A stretch of DNA of 64,000 nt from Bacillus sp. MM2020_4 (GCF_011250555.1 NZ_JAANMZ010000008.1:1-64000); one strand, 5' to 3'. Positions 34,463 to 44,599 are shown, counted from the first letter of the stretch. Notes: generated by a model not told the origin, from the letters alone. A program made the numbers and translations.

Positions 34463-35404
34463 ATGTCTCTTGATCCACAAACGAAAATGATATTAGAATT
34501 CTTTGCGACAGCTGGTGCACCACCACTGGAAGCGTTAGCACCGGAAATGGCAAGGCAGGCATTCACATTGCCACAGGGAGATCTAGAACCCGTCGGCAGA
34601 GTAGAAAATCGGACAATCCCTGGACCTGAGTCAGAAATCCCTGTTCGTGTTTATTATCCTAAGGAAGTGCAGCCATATTCACCTGCTATTGTTTATTACC
34701 ATGGCGGCGGCTGGGTTGTGGGTAATCTAGATTCACATGAAAATATCTGTAGGGCTCTAACTAATATCGCGAATTGCGTGACGATTTCAGTTGATTACCG
34801 CCTGGCACCTGAACATAAATTTCCGGCAGCCGTTTATGACTGCTATGCAGCTGTTGAATATGTTTATGATCATGCTGAGGAATTTCAAGTAGATCAAAAC
34901 AGGATTGCGGTCGGCGGTGACAGTGCCGGGGGAAATCTAGCCGCGGTCATAACAAATATGGCCAAGGACAAAAACAAACCTGCTATTTGTTTTCAATTAC
35001 TCCTATATCCAGCTACGAATATCTTGGGCACTCCATCAGCATCGAAGGTAAATAATGCAGAAGACTATTTTTTAACACAAGGAACAATGGAATGGTTCCG
35101 TGATTGCTATATAAATGCTGGGGAGGAAGATACACCGCTTTTATCGCCCATTCTTTATGAAGATGTTCGCGGCCTGCCACCTGCACTTGTGATTACAGCA
35201 GAATACGACCCGCTAAGAGACGAAGGCGAGGAATACGCAAAAAAACTGGCAGATGCCGGTGTTGAAGTAGAATTGACACGGTATGATGGTACGATTCATG
35301 GATTTATCAGCATGGCCGGGGTTATCGGCTTAGGAAAAGCAGCCCTCGAACAGTCTGGCACCGCATTAAAAAAATCTTTCAATAAACAGACGATAAAAAA
35401 ATAA
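34463..35404 (+). CDS. Alpha/beta-hydrolase of the hormone-sensitive lipase family
   Basis: A 313-residue esterase/lipase of the HSL (GDXG) family. The oxyanion motif HGGGW is in YYHGGGWVVGNLDSHE near residue 79. The nucleophile is in VGGDSAGGNLA near residue 152. The acid is in TAEYDPLRDEG and the His in DGTIHGFISM near residue 280. It hydrolyses short-chain acyl esters. GGAAGAGG precedes the ATG. An acyl-CoA ligase gene follows co-directionally but after a terminator, so a shared function is possible but not shown. Confidence 0.9.
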   Translation: MSLDPQTKMILEFFATAGAPPLEALAPEMARQAFTLPQGDLEPVGRVENRTIPGPESEIPVRVYYPKEVQPYSPAIVYYHGGGWVVGNLDSHENICRALTNIANCVTISVDYRLAPEHKFPAAVYDCYAAVEYVYDHAEEFQVDQNRIAVGGDSAGGNLAAVITNMAKDKNKPAICFQLLLYPATNILGTPSASKVNNAEDYFLTQGTMEWFRDCYINAGEEDTPLLSPILYEDVRGLPPALVITAEYDPLRDEGEEYAKKLADAGVEVELTRYDGTIHGFISMAGVIGLGKAALEQSGTALKKSFNKQTIKK

Positions 35405-35414
35405 ATAAACGATT

Positions 35415-35446
35415 AAGGCAGTAATTTATTTCAAAACTGCCTTTTT
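35415..35446 (+). terminator. Terminator after the hydrolase gene
   Basis: AAGGCAGT pairs with ACTGCCTT, followed by T5. Confidence 0.8.
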
Positions 35447-35554
35447 GTTGTGCTTATATATACAAGAAAAAGAATATGCAAAATTTAAAGGATTTTGTTA
35501 AATCCTTGGTGAAATTATTAAGTGAATATTCAAATACTTAGAGGAGCTGATGAC

Positions 35555-37147
35555 ATGTTTGCCCCATTAACCCCATTGGATTGGAAACGTAGAGCGGTTA
35601 AATATTATCCGCAAAAAACGGCTGTAATAGACGGTGACAAGGAATTTACCTATCAGGAATTTGGACATCGGGTTGACCAGCTTTCGGCTGCCTTACAGCA
35701 AGCTGGAATCGGAGCAAGTGATCATGTTGCGGTGATGCTGCCCAACACCCATTATATGCTGGAATGCTTCTATGGTATTTGTCAGCTAGGTGCTGTTATG
35801 GTTCCGTTGAATTACCGGCTTACAGCAGAAGATTTGGAATACATTATTCGTCACAGTGACGCAAGGATGTTAATTGTCGATGAAGAATTTTCTGGTCCAA
35901 TTGAGAAAATTATCGAAAATCTTTCCTTGGAACAAGTTATTATTGTCCATATTGCAGGATATGAAACATCCTTAAATGGGGTAGCTTATGAGGATTTCCT
36001 TCAGCATGCCCCGCAAAATGCTACATTACCGGAAATAGAAATCGATGAAAATCAGCTTCTTACCTTAAATTACACCAGTGGAACTACCTCAAAGCCAAAG
36101 GGTGTGATGCTTACGCATCGTGGTAATTACCTGAATGCTGCTAATTTTTTGTATCACCTTAATGTAAAGCCTGATGACGTGTATTTACATACATTACCGA
36201 TGTTTCATGCAAATGGCTGGGGGGGTGTCTGGGCGATAACAGCTGCTGGTGGTACGCATGTATGTTTGCGAAAAGTTGACCCGCCGCTGATTCTTGAATT
36301 ATTTGAGCAAAAAAATATCTCCTTGTTATGTGGTGCCCCGACTGTTGTCAATATGCTTGTGAATGATCCAAAGGCAAAAGAGGTGAAGATCAAGACAAGT
36401 CCACGGATGGCGACTGCTGGTGCACCACCTGCAGCGGCTTTGATTCATAAAGCCCAAGAGATTCTTGGACTAAATATGGTTCATGTGTATGGTTTGACGG
36501 AAACCTCACCCTTTATCCTCTATTGCGAGTGGAAAAAAGAATTTGATACTAAATCTGCCGATGAACAAGCAATGATTAAGGCAAGGCAAGGAATTGAACT
36601 CGCTTTCAATGGAGAAACAAAGGTCGTTCATCAAGATGGTGAGGAGGTTGCATGGAATGGACGAGAGCTTGGTGAAATTGTGACCCGCGGCAATGTGGTG
36701 ATGGCTGGTTATTACAAAGATCAACAAACAACTGCGGCCGCTATCCGCGACGGCTGGTTCCATACCGGCGATTTAGCTGTCACCCATCCTGACGGATTCA
36801 TTGAAATTCATGATCGGGCCAAGGATTTGATCATTTCTGGAGGAGAAAATATTTCTTCTACAGAGGTTGAAGGGGTTTTGTATAAACATCCTGCAGTCCT
36901 AGAAACAGCCGTTATTGCTATTCCTGATGAAAAGTGGGGCGAGGTTCCGAAGGCAATTATTGTCCTGCAGCAAGACGCAACCGTGACAGAAGAAGAAATT
37001 ATCCAGTTTTGCCGTGCAAACATGGCTCATTTTAAAGCACCAAAAGATATTGAGTTTGTGGAAGCACTGCCAAAAACTGCAACGGGAAAACTACAAAAAT
37101 ATCGTTTACGGGAAATGTATTGGAAAGGCCCAAAGAAAGTAAATTAA
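35555..37147 (+). CDS. Long-chain fatty acid-CoA ligase (AMP-binding)
   Basis: A 530-residue adenylate-forming enzyme. The P-loop is NYTSGTTSKPKGVMLTH near residue 175. The A5-type motif is VYGLTETSPF near residue 311, A7 is DGWFHTGDLAVTHPDGFIEI near residue 405, A8 is IISGGENISSTEVE near residue 428, and the catalytic Lys is in PKTATGKLQKY near the end. It activates a fatty acid to acyl-CoA in the cytoplasm; the exact chain length is not clear. ATG 35555 follows GAGGAG; GTG 35522 in frame lacks a site. Single gene with its own terminator. Confidence 0.9.
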   Translation: MFAPLTPLDWKRRAVKYYPQKTAVIDGDKEFTYQEFGHRVDQLSAALQQAGIGASDHVAVMLPNTHYMLECFYGICQLGAVMVPLNYRLTAEDLEYIIRHSDARMLIVDEEFSGPIEKIIENLSLEQVIIVHIAGYETSLNGVAYEDFLQHAPQNATLPEIEIDENQLLTLNYTSGTTSKPKGVMLTHRGNYLNAANFLYHLNVKPDDVYLHTLPMFHANGWGGVWAITAAGGTHVCLRKVDPPLILELFEQKNISLLCGAPTVVNMLVNDPKAKEVKIKTSPRMATAGAPPAAALIHKAQEILGLNMVHVYGLTETSPFILYCEWKKEFDTKSADEQAMIKARQGIELAFNGETKVVHQDGEEVAWNGRELGEIVTRGNVVMAGYYKDQQTTAAAIRDGWFHTGDLAVTHPDGFIEIHDRAKDLIISGGENISSTEVEGVLYKHPAVLETAVIAIPDEKWGEVPKAIIVLQQDATVTEEEIIQFCRANMAHFKAPKDIEFVEALPKTATGKLQKYRLREMYWKGPKKVN

Positions 37148-37163
37148 ATAATGAATATACTGT

Positions 37164-37198
37164 AAAAGGGTAGTGATGGGGTAAATCACTGCCCTTTA
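37164..37198 (+). terminator. Terminator after the acyl-CoA ligase gene
   Basis: AAAGGGTAGTGA pairs with TCACTGCCCTTT, followed by ATT. Confidence 0.7.
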
Positions 37199-37245
37199 TT
37201 GCGCTGATTATTCGTTCTTAAAGTTTTCACAATTAAGAGTGTACC

Positions 37246-37261
37246 AATGATGTTTATCACA
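37246..37261 (+). promoter_or_regulatory. Degenerate FNR-type site
   Basis: AATGA-TGTTTA-TCACA keeps the right half of the FNR pattern fully and three bases of the left half. It lies 80 bases before the DUF438/hemerythrin start. Support is weak on its own and is raised only by the nature of the gene. Confidence 0.3.
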
Positions 37262-37340
37262 AACAAACAATTTACGAAGTGATAAGTTATTAATGAGAAA
37301 TATTTCACAATTACGTAGTACAGTGAAGGAGAATCCTAAA

Positions 37341-38570
37341 ATGAGTGAATTCATTAATAACCGTGAAAACTTATCTACTACAAATACAGAACGGATGACA
37401 ATGTTAAAACAAATATTTCAAGACCTACATAATGGTCGAAACCTTGATGAGGTAAAGGCGCATTTCGATGCTTATATTGGAAAAATTACAGTGGATGAAA
37501 TTTCCCAGCTTCAGCATGATTTTGTCGAAGGAATTTCGGCTGCGGAACTGCAGCGCTTATACGCCCAGCATACGGCTATATTTAAGGGTTCGATTGAAGA
37601 GGAGAAGGTAGAACAAGTGAAAAAGCCGGAAGATCGGCCGGGTCACCCTGTTCATACCTTTAAACTGGAAAATCAAGAACTGGATAAATTACTGAAAACG
37701 CAGCTTCAAATCCACCTTTGGCAATTTGAAAAAGAAGATTCTGCTGAACATGTCTTTAAGCTATTGGAAGATGTAAATCTCTTGCTTGATATCGATAAGC
37801 ATTACAGCCGTAAGGAGAATTTGATTTTTCCGTATTTAGAAAAATACGGAATCTATGGCCCAACTACCAACATGTGGCGGATAGACGACTTTATCCGTGA
37901 CGGCATTAAAGAAGCAAAACAAAAACTGGCTACTTATAATGGTGATAAGCAAGCCGTTATCGGAATAATGAATTATGTCATTCAAGAAGTAGGAGAAATG
38001 ATTTACCGCGAAGAAAACATCCTTTTCCCAATGGCTTTGAAAAATCTCACGGAAGACGAATGGGTGAAAATTGCCCATGAAAGTGATGAAATTGGCTTTT
38101 GCCTCACCGCTCCTGCTGAAGAATGGAAGCCCGATCGGAAAGGGTTGGACGAAAATACTATCTCTGAAGGATTTATAAAAATGGAGACCGGGGTTCTATC
38201 ATTAAAACAACTTGAACTGGTGTTAAACCATTTACCAGTAGATATTACTTTCATTGATCAGGATGATGTTGTCCGCTATTTCTCACACGGGAAAGAAAGA
38301 ATCTTCGCGCGGACAAAAGCAGTAATTGGCCGGACGGTTCAAAATTGCCATCCGCCAAGAAGTGTCCATGTAGTGGAAGAATTGCTTGCTGAATTTAAAT
38401 CAGGTAAGAAAGATAGTGAAGACTTCTGGATACCATTTAAGGATAAATATGTTTATATTCGTTACTTTGCTGTTCGGGATGAAGACGGAAAATACGTTGG
38501 TACTCTAGAATTTACCCAAAATATAGCCCCAATAAAAGTAATCGATGGCGAAAAGAGAATATTATCTTAG
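37341..38570 (+). CDS. DUF438 / hemerythrin / PAS protein
   Basis: A 409-residue cytoplasmic protein. Residues about 15-85 are a DUF438 domain (LKQIFQDLHNGRNLDEVKAHFD). Residues about 100-250 are a hemerythrin-type helical bundle with HYSRKENLIFPYLEKYG and YREENILFPMALKNL as metal-binding helices. Residues about 290-400 are a PAS-like domain (LPVDITFIDQDDVVRYFSHG, then GRTVQNCHPPRSVH). This layout is common in anaerobes and facultative bacteria and is thought to sense oxygen or NO. ATG 37341 follows GAAGGAG. A partial FNR-type site lies upstream. The His count suggests that the metal site is intact. Confidence 0.88.
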   Translation: MSEFINNRENLSTTNTERMTMLKQIFQDLHNGRNLDEVKAHFDAYIGKITVDEISQLQHDFVEGISAAELQRLYAQHTAIFKGSIEEEKVEQVKKPEDRPGHPVHTFKLENQELDKLLKTQLQIHLWQFEKEDSAEHVFKLLEDVNLLLDIDKHYSRKENLIFPYLEKYGIYGPTTNMWRIDDFIRDGIKEAKQKLATYNGDKQAVIGIMNYVIQEVGEMIYREENILFPMALKNLTEDEWVKIAHESDEIGFCLTAPAEEWKPDRKGLDENTISEGFIKMETGVLSLKQLELVLNHLPVDITFIDQDDVVRYFSHGKERIFARTKAVIGRTVQNCHPPRSVHVVEELLAEFKSGKKDSEDFWIPFKDKYVYIRYFAVRDEDGKYVGTLEFTQNIAPIKVIDGEKRILS

Positions 38571-38576
38571 TAAACT

Positions 38577-38627
38577 AAACTGCCTGGAAACCGCGACGGC
38601 AAATCGTGGGATTCCGGGCAGTTTTTA
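38577..38627 (+). terminator. Terminator after the DUF438 gene
   Basis: AAACTGCCTGGAA pairs with TTCCGGGCAGTTT, followed by TT. Confidence 0.8.
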
Positions 38628-38834
38628 ATTCGCTGTAAACCTAAAAATATCGACAAGTCTAGTCAAATCAAGAGTAAGGCCACAATTTATGTCGATAAAA
38701 AAGCAGGACAAATTCACAAAGCTGTAACAGGTTACACGAAAAAATGGAAAAAATCGGTGATAATAAGAGTAGAAGAAGAACATTTTATACAGGCGGCATA
38801 CAGGTTCAAAAATAATTTTTCGAGGAGGAGGAAA

Positions 38835-40028
38835 ATGAAAAAGCAAAACTGGATTGCGTTATTGTTGGCTGGTGGTAAGGGGACAAGATTGAATCTACTG
38901 ACCAAAACACTTGTGAAGCCGGCCGTGCCCTTTGGTGGGAAATACCGAATCATTGACTTTGCTTTAAGTAATTGCCAAAACTCAGGAATTGAGACAGTCG
39001 GAATTTTAACGCAATACAAGCCCTATGTGTTGCATGCCCATCTCGGCCAATACAGCTATTGGAATTTGTATAATCAAAATGGCGGTTTAACCATCCTCCC
39101 ACCCTATCAACGCAGTAATTCCGGGGTGGAGTGGTATGAGGGGACATCACATGCTGTGTATCAAAATATTGAATTCATTGAGCAAAATAACCCAGATTAT
39201 GTTGCCATTTTGTCTGCAGATCAAATTTATAAGATGGATTATTCAGTGATGCTAGAACAGCATATTGAAACAAAAGCGGATTGTACCATCGCGGTTGTTG
39301 AGGTTCCATGGGAAGAGGCAAGCCGCTTTGGGCTCATCAATATTGATAGGCAAACCTACAAAATTATTGATTTTAAGGAAAAACCGAATAGACCCTCGTC
39401 AAATCTTGCCTCGATGGGAATTTATATTTTTACATGGAAGATTTTAAAAGACTATTTACAACTGGAGGAACAGAAGGAATGTACCAATCGCGATTTTGGC
39501 AAGGATATTATTCCTTCGATGCTGTCTGATGGATTACAGCTTTATGCATACTATTTTGATCAATATTGGAGGGATGTTGGCACGGTCCACAGCTACTGGG
39601 AGGCGAATCTGGATTTATTGAAAGGAGAGAATAATATTTTTCTGCAGAATCCTAAATGGCAGATTCATACGGTTGAACATCATGAGCCGCCATTGTTTTT
39701 AGCCGAAAGCGCAAAGATCCATCAAAGCTTGATTAGTGAAGGCTGCGAGGTTTACGGGTCGATTGAAGATTCAGTTTTATGTAATGGCGTGAAGGTAGGA
39801 AAGGGGGCAAGGATTAAAAACGCGGTAATTTTGCCGCATACCACTATTGAGGAGAATGCGTGGATTGAAAATGCCGTGGTCGGAAGTCAATCATTAATCA
39901 AGAATGGCGTAATTATTGTCTCTAAAAATCCAGATGAAAATTTAATGGTAGTTGGAAATAACGAGACCGTCGATCCAACCATTCAGGATGATTTAACTCC
40001 TAATCATGTGATATCTGTGACGTCGTAG
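38835..40028 (+). CDS. glgC: Glucose-1-phosphate adenylyltransferase
   Basis: A 397-residue ADP-glucose pyrophosphorylase. The N-terminal nucleotidyltransferase has [30 protein letters not shown] and [16 protein letters not shown]. The C-terminal 110 residues are a left-handed beta-helix ([20 protein letters not shown]). It makes ADP-glucose from glucose-1-phosphate and ATP for glycogen. ATG 38835 follows AGGAGGAGG. In many bacilli it sits in glgBCDAP; here glgB, glgD, glgA and glgP are absent, so the gene is an orphan. Confidence 0.9.
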   Translation: MKKQNWIALLLAGGKGTRLNLLTKTLVKPAVPFGGKYRIIDFALSNCQNSGIETVGILTQYKPYVLHAHLGQYSYWNLYNQNGGLTILPPYQRSNSGVEWYEGTSHAVYQNIEFIEQNNPDYVAILSADQIYKMDYSVMLEQHIETKADCTIAVVEVPWEEASRFGLINIDRQTYKIIDFKEKPNRPSSNLASMGIYIFTWKILKDYLQLEEQKECTNRDFGKDIIPSMLSDGLQLYAYYFDQYWRDVGTVHSYWEANLDLLKGENNIFLQNPKWQIHTVEHHEPPLFLAESAKIHQSLISEGCEVYGSIEDSVLCNGVKVGKGARIKNAVILPHTTIEENAWIENAVVGSQSLIKNGVIIVSKNPDENLMVVGNNETVDPTIQDDLTPNHVISVTS

Positions 40029-40041
40029 CAGGATGTTACTA

Positions 40042-40077
40042 AAAAGTGTATGACGAAACTCTTTCATACACTTTTTT
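40042..40077 (+). terminator. Terminator after glgC
   Basis: AAAAGTGTATGA pairs with TCATACACTTTT, followed by TT. Confidence 0.85.
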
Positions 40078-40159
40078 GAATTTTTTGCAAAATTATTTGC
40101 TTTAAAGTAGTAAAATGGTAAACTAGTAAAAATAGTTTTGAAAGAAGGGTGTGAGGTTC

Positions 40160-40957
40160 ATGATAAAAGCGATATTTTTTGATTTAGATGATACATTACT
40201 TTGGGATCAAAAGAGTGTTAAAGATGCGTTCGCTTCAACATGTAAAGCAGCTGAAAATCGGTACGGCGTTGATGCTGATCAATTGGAAGATGCTGTTCGT
40301 GAGGCAGCGAGAAAACTTTACTCTTCCTATGATTTTTACCCTTTTACGCAAATGATAGGAATTAATCCATTTGAAGGGTTATGGGGTAATTTTTTGGATG
40401 AAAATGATTTTAATTTTATGAAGATGAAAGAAACGGCTCCTGTTTATCGGAAAGATGCCTGGACAACAGGGCTAAGGATAATGGGAGTGGATGACCCTGA
40501 CTTTGGCGAATGGTTAGCAGAGCTTTTCCCGCAGGAAAGGAGAAAGTCTCCGATTGTATACGAGGAAACCTTTACAACACTTGACCTCTTAAAGGGAAAA
40601 TTTAAGCTTCTCTTGTTGACAAATGGCTCACCCGATTTACAAAATACGAAACTAGAGATAACGCCAGAACTTGTCCCTTATTTCGATGAAATTGTGATTT
40701 CCGGTGCTTTTGGCAAAGGAAAACCTGATCCATCCATTTTTGAACATGCTTTGTCACTTCTTTCGGTGAAGAAAGAGGAAGTTATAATGGTTGGAGATAA
40801 CCTGATGACCGATATTCTAGGTGCTAACTGTGCTGGCATTAAAACGGTTTGGATCAATCGTCACAAAAAAGAGCGAAATGAAGTCATTCCTACATATGAA
40901 ATTAAGCAATTGGAAGAGCTGTTTCCAATCTTAGAAAACCTTCGGGATGGTATTTAA
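40160..40957 (+). CDS. HAD-family hydrolase (YsaA-like)
   Basis: A 265-residue haloacid dehalogenase-type phosphatase. Motif [10 protein letters not shown] has the nucleophile Asp, motif II is [14 protein letters not shown], motif III has the Lys in [14 protein letters not shown] and motif IV is [13 protein letters not shown] helical cap is inserted after motif I. The substrate is unknown. ATG 40160 is preferred over GTG 40151. The layout matches the B. subtilis YsaA group. Single gene. Confidence 0.85.
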   Translation: MIKAIFFDLDDTLLWDQKSVKDAFASTCKAAENRYGVDADQLEDAVREAARKLYSSYDFYPFTQMIGINPFEGLWGNFLDENDFNFMKMKETAPVYRKDAWTTGLRIMGVDDPDFGEWLAELFPQERRKSPIVYEETFTTLDLLKGKFKLLLLTNGSPDLQNTKLEITPELVPYFDEIVISGAFGKGKPDPSIFEHALSLLSVKKEEVIMVGDNLMTDILGANCAGIKTVWINRHKKERNEVIPTYEIKQLEELFPILENLRDGI

Positions 40958-40977
40958 TAGAAAAATTGTATGGATTA

Positions 40978-41017
40978 GAAAACCTTTGCCAGTCACATTA
41001 CTCAGGTAGAGGTTTTT
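40978..41017 (+). terminator. Weak terminator after the HAD gene
   Basis: AAAACCT pairs with AGGTTTT over a long loop, followed by a T run. The stem is short. Confidence 0.5.
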
Positions 41018-41206
41018 TCGTTTGATTTTGTTTTTCTGGATAACATTGTCGCGAGCCCTATCCTTTAATACCTACATTGATAAACATTGATAATATTTAT
41101 ACAACAGTATGTTTTTGTCATTTCGAAATTGTCTAAATAATCCCCAAAATAGGTTGAATTTCTTCCGTGGGAATAGTATTATTAGTTCCGGAAATAGTTC
41201 AATGAT

Positions 41207-41228
41207 TGATAGTATATTTACACTATCA
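41207..41228 (+). promoter_or_regulatory. Candidate operator before brnQ
   Basis: TGATAGT and ACTATCA form a perfect 7-bp inverted repeat with an 8-base spacer, ending 30 bases before the start codon. The regulator is unknown. The rest of 41018-41206 holds no clear signal. Confidence 0.45.
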
Positions 41229-41258
41229 GTATTTTTACAATAGGGTGGGGCAGTTTAT

Positions 41259-42638
41259 ATGCAAAATAAATTACCGTTTTCAAGGTATTTCATTATAGGT
41301 GTTATGTTGTTTGCGTTATTCTTTGGTGCCGGGAACTTAATATTTCCGGCTGGACTGGGGCAAGTGGCAGGAACAAACATTTGGATGGCAATAGGAGGAT
41401 TTTTAATTACCGGTATCGGCCTGCCGTTCCTTGGGATTTTGGCGATGGGCTTTTCTGGTAGTAAAAACTTACAGGAACTTGCGGGGCGGGTTCATCCTGT
41501 TTACGGGATCATCTTTACCTCACTACTCTATTTAACAATTGGGCCATTTTTTGCCGCACCAAGAACAGGTGCTGTAGCCTATGACATCGGGATTGCACCG
41601 GTCGTTGGAGAGAGATTTGGACATGCGGGTTTAATTATTTTTACCTGTGTTTTCTTTATTGTTACACTGTGGTTCTCATTAAATCCTGCTAAGATAGTGG
41701 ACAACGTGGGAAAAATCCTGTCGCCTGGAATCATTATTCTCCTTTTGGTTTTATTAGTGATGGTTGTGGTAAAACCAGTCGGTTCCATTGGCGTACCCCA
41801 GGAATCCTATGTTAACGGGGCGTTCATGAAGGGGTTAATGGAAGGGTATAACACGATGGATGCCCTCGCATCACTTGTATTTGGGATTATTGTCATCAAT
41901 GCGATCCGTTCGATGGGAATAACGTCTACACGCGGAATTCTAACGGCATCAGCTAAATCTGGAATTGTAGCCATCGTTTTTCTTGGTATCATCTATGTCG
42001 GCATTGCCTATCTTGGCGCAACAAGTACAGAAGCTTTCGGTCTGTTTGATACCGGAGGACCAGTCCTTGGCAAGGCGGCCTCCTATTATTTTGGTTCAGT
42101 AGGAACGGTTATGTTATCGATCGTTATTATCTTAGCCTGTCTAACAACAAGTATCGGATTGATGACGGCTTGTGGGGAATACTTCCATACAATCTTTCCT
42201 AAAGTCAGTTATAAAGTATGGGTAGTTTTCTTTTCACTAGTGTCATTTGCTGTCGCAAACTTTGGGTTATCAAACATCATTCACTTCTCCATTCCAGTGT
42301 TAATGTTGTTATATCCATTGGCAATCGCATTGATGTTACTGACATTCCTATCAAAAATTTTTCACCATTCAAGGATTGTATATGCATCCGCTATTACGGT
42401 CACATTTATGATCAGTGTGATTGATGGTTTCAAAACATTCTGTGATTTGCTTGAAATCGGCTATTTTGGCTGGTTACAATCGATTATTTCATTTTATGAA
42501 AAGATATTGCCCTTATACAATGATGGACTTGGCTGGTTGCTTCCTGTTTTTATTGCCATCTTGATTTCAGGTTGTATCGTTTGTTTTCAGAATTTCTCAG
42601 CACTTCGGCTAAAAAATAAAACAGAAGGCGTTCTTTAA
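41259..42638 (+). CDS. brnQ: Branched-chain amino acid transporter BrnQ
   Basis: A 459-residue membrane protein with about twelve hydrophobic helices. The N-terminal signature FFGAGNLIFPAGLGQVAG is diagnostic of the LIVCS family (BrnQ), which takes up Leu, Ile and Val with sodium or protons. The segment IGPFFAAPRTGAVAYD near residue 90 is also typical. GGTGGGG precedes the ATG. Single gene with a strong terminator. A palindromic operator candidate lies just upstream; CodY control is common for this family, but no good CodY box was found. Confidence 0.95.
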   Translation: MQNKLPFSRYFIIGVMLFALFFGAGNLIFPAGLGQVAGTNIWMAIGGFLITGIGLPFLGILAMGFSGSKNLQELAGRVHPVYGIIFTSLLYLTIGPFFAAPRTGAVAYDIGIAPVVGERFGHAGLIIFTCVFFIVTLWFSLNPAKIVDNVGKILSPGIIILLLVLLVMVVVKPVGSIGVPQESYVNGAFMKGLMEGYNTMDALASLVFGIIVINAIRSMGITSTRGILTASAKSGIVAIVFLGIIYVGIAYLGATSTEAFGLFDTGGPVLGKAASYYFGSVGTVMLSIVIILACLTTSIGLMTACGEYFHTIFPKVSYKVWVVFFSLVSFAVANFGLSNIIHFSIPVLMLLYPLAIALMLLTFLSKIFHHSRIVYASAITVTFMISVIDGFKTFCDLLEIGYFGWLQSIISFYEKILPLYNDGLGWLLPVFIAILISGCIVCFQNFSALRLKNKTEGVL

Positions 42639-42668
42639 CATCTCCCCATGGTGGAGATGTTTTTTTTG
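42638..42668 (+). terminator. Terminator after brnQ
   Basis: ACATCTCC pairs with GGAGATGT around CCATGGT, followed by eight T. Confidence 0.88.
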
Positions 42669-42772
42669 CAGGAAATTATAGCCAGATGATGGAGGAATCG
42701 GTATAATTAGTTTAGTTTACTGACTATTTATTGTTTTAAAATAATTATCGAATAGATGAAGAGGAAGTCCTA

Positions 42773-43621
42773 ATGAAAATAGTTAAAAAAATAGGTTCCC
42801 TGATATTACAGTGTTTCATCGGTATAGAGGTGCTTATCCTAATCGCAGCATTTCCTGTTTTATTTGCCAATATATCTTTTCATTTCACTGAATATTTTCA
42901 TGCCATCTATGAGCTTAATAGTAAAGTCTTTACTTTAGGAGACTTTCTAACAGGAGATGGTAAAAGTTCATTATTTCCGTTTATTATAGAGAGCTATTTC
43001 GAGTCTATGAAAATATTAGGTTTGGGCATTGTGGCTGCATTCTTCACTTCTTTCCTGATTACCTATCTATCATTCATGCTGTTTCGCAAAAGAATGAAAG
43101 TGATTAAATATGTACTAGAGTTAGCAGAATCGGTCCCGGACTTAATGTTTATTCTCCTATTACAAATGGCGGTCATTTTGATTTATCAAAAAACCGGAAT
43201 AAAGCTGGCCCAGGTTGTTTCTGTAAGGGAAAAGGCTGTTTTGTTGCCCATCATCAGCATCAGTATTCCGATTAGTTTTTACATAACAAAAATCCTTATC
43301 CATCATATTGAGAAAGAATTGGAGAAATCCTATATATCCTTAGCTGTGGCAAAAGGATTGTCGTTTCCATATATATTGAATCTCCATATCCTCAGAAATA
43401 TTGCTGATGGGATGTTTGGGGCCTCAAAAACAATTTTCTGGTCGATGCTTTCCACACTATTAGTGATTGATTATTTATTTAATATGAATGGCCTGCTGAG
43501 AGTTATGGGAACCGGGAGGGACCCATTTATTATTGGCTGCCTTATGATTTTTGTCCCATTTTTTATTCTCTATCGTCTCTATGAATGGATTAGCTTTGAT
43601 AACAGAAAGGATCAAGGGTAG
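42773..43621 (+). CDS. ABC transporter permease, peptide/nickel type (first subunit)
   Basis: A 282-residue membrane protein with about six helices. The inner-membrane permease loop that docks on the ATPase is recognisable as SYISLAVAKGLSFPYILNLHILRN near residue 185. It resembles the OppB/DppB group but is shorter. A weak AGGAAG site precedes the ATG. The next permease starts at the base after its stop codon, so the two are made together. No ATPase or binding protein gene is adjacent; the substrate is unknown. Confidence 0.75.
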   Translation: MKIVKKIGSLILQCFIGIEVLILIAAFPVLFANISFHFTEYFHAIYELNSKVFTLGDFLTGDGKSSLFPFIIESYFESMKILGLGIVAAFFTSFLITYLSFMLFRKRMKVIKYVLELAESVPDLMFILLLQMAVILIYQKTGIKLAQVVSVREKAVLLPIISISIPISFYITKILIHHIEKELEKSYISLAVAKGLSFPYILNLHILRNIADGMFGASKTIFWSMLSTLLVIDYLFNMNGLLRVMGTGRDPFIIGCLMIFVPFFILYRLYEWISFDNRKDQG

Positions 43622-44548
43622 ATGGCTATATTTTTATTGAAAAGAAAAAGATTTATGGTTAGTGTTTTATTTCTTGTTACACTGTTTACCTGGAGTATCA
43701 TAAATAACGGGGACATTCGACAACTGCGGTTTCATACCGATGAAAGAGGAAACCTGATTGATGCGCCGCCCTATCCTCCCTTGACAGTCTTTCTCCTGGG
43801 ATCCGATAAATACGGCTATGATCTCGGGCAAATGATGATTGAAGGAGCCAAATATACGATCGGAATCACGCTGTTGGTGGCCATTTTAAGGATGATTTTG
43901 TCGATTATTATGAGTGCTTTTATTTATTCATTGAGACCAAGAATATACTCTGTATTAAAGAGTATATTCGAACCATTTTCGGTCGTCCCACAGACAATCA
44001 TTGCCTATTTTATCCTCCATACTGTGTTATGGATGCCAATCGAAGGGTTTTCAACTCCTTTTTGGCAGCGGGCCTTATTTGAAACTATTATTCTTGTTAT
44101 CATTGCGATTCCAAATTTGACCATTCACCTTTCAGGTGAAATGAGGCAAGTGGAGAAAGAACCATTTATTGAGGCAGCAAAAATACTTGGGGCAAGCAAG
44201 ACTAGTGTCTTTTTCAAGCATATTGTCCCACATGTGTATGAAAAGTGGATTTTGCTATTCGGACAACAATTTATTCAATCCCTGCAGCTTCTGGCCCACC
44301 TTGGCTTTTTGAACCTTTTCTTCGGTGGTTCCTTCATCGCCTATGGCGAGAGTATCGATCCCCCACGTTCCATTTCATATGAATGGTCTGGTGTTATTGG
44401 TTCAAGCATTAGTTATATTTTCTCTTATCAATGGATTATTTTAGTCCCGATTGGATTTTTTATGTTAACCGCTATTAGTGTGGCGCTCATCAATGATTCG
44501 GTGAAGGCATTTTTTCAAAATAAGGCAATTAATCAAGCGAAAAGATGA
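43622..44548 (+). CDS. ABC transporter permease, peptide/nickel type (second subunit)
   Basis: A 308-residue permease of the OppC/DppC type with about six helices. An N-terminal helix (residues 12-27) is followed by a short outside region and HLSGEMRQVEKEPFIEAAKIL, then GASKTSVFFKHIVPHV, the ATPase-docking EAA-type loop near residue 185. It presumably pairs with the preceding permease in one channel. No nucleotide-binding or substrate-binding gene is nearby, which is unusual for this family. A small gene follows after 51 bases. Confidence 0.78.
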   Translation: MAIFLLKRKRFMVSVLFLVTLFTWSIINNGDIRQLRFHTDERGNLIDAPPYPPLTVFLLGSDKYGYDLGQMMIEGAKYTIGITLLVAILRMILSIIMSAFIYSLRPRIYSVLKSIFEPFSVVPQTIIAYFILHTVLWMPIEGFSTPFWQRALFETIILVIIAIPNLTIHLSGEMRQVEKEPFIEAAKILGASKTSVFFKHIVPHVYEKWILLFGQQFIQSLQLLAHLGFLNLFFGGSFIAYGESIDPPRSISYEWSGVIGSSISYIFSYQWIILVPIGFFMLTAISVALINDSVKAFFQNKAINQAKR

Positions 44549-44599
44549 GTAGATTTTAACGGGGTGCAATCATTACCAAACCTCTGGGGAGGAAAATAG

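Noticed and set aside
41118..41132. CodY box before brnQ (CATTTCGAAATTG)
   Set aside because: It lacks the central W and several positions of AATTTTCWGAAAATT; treated as chance.
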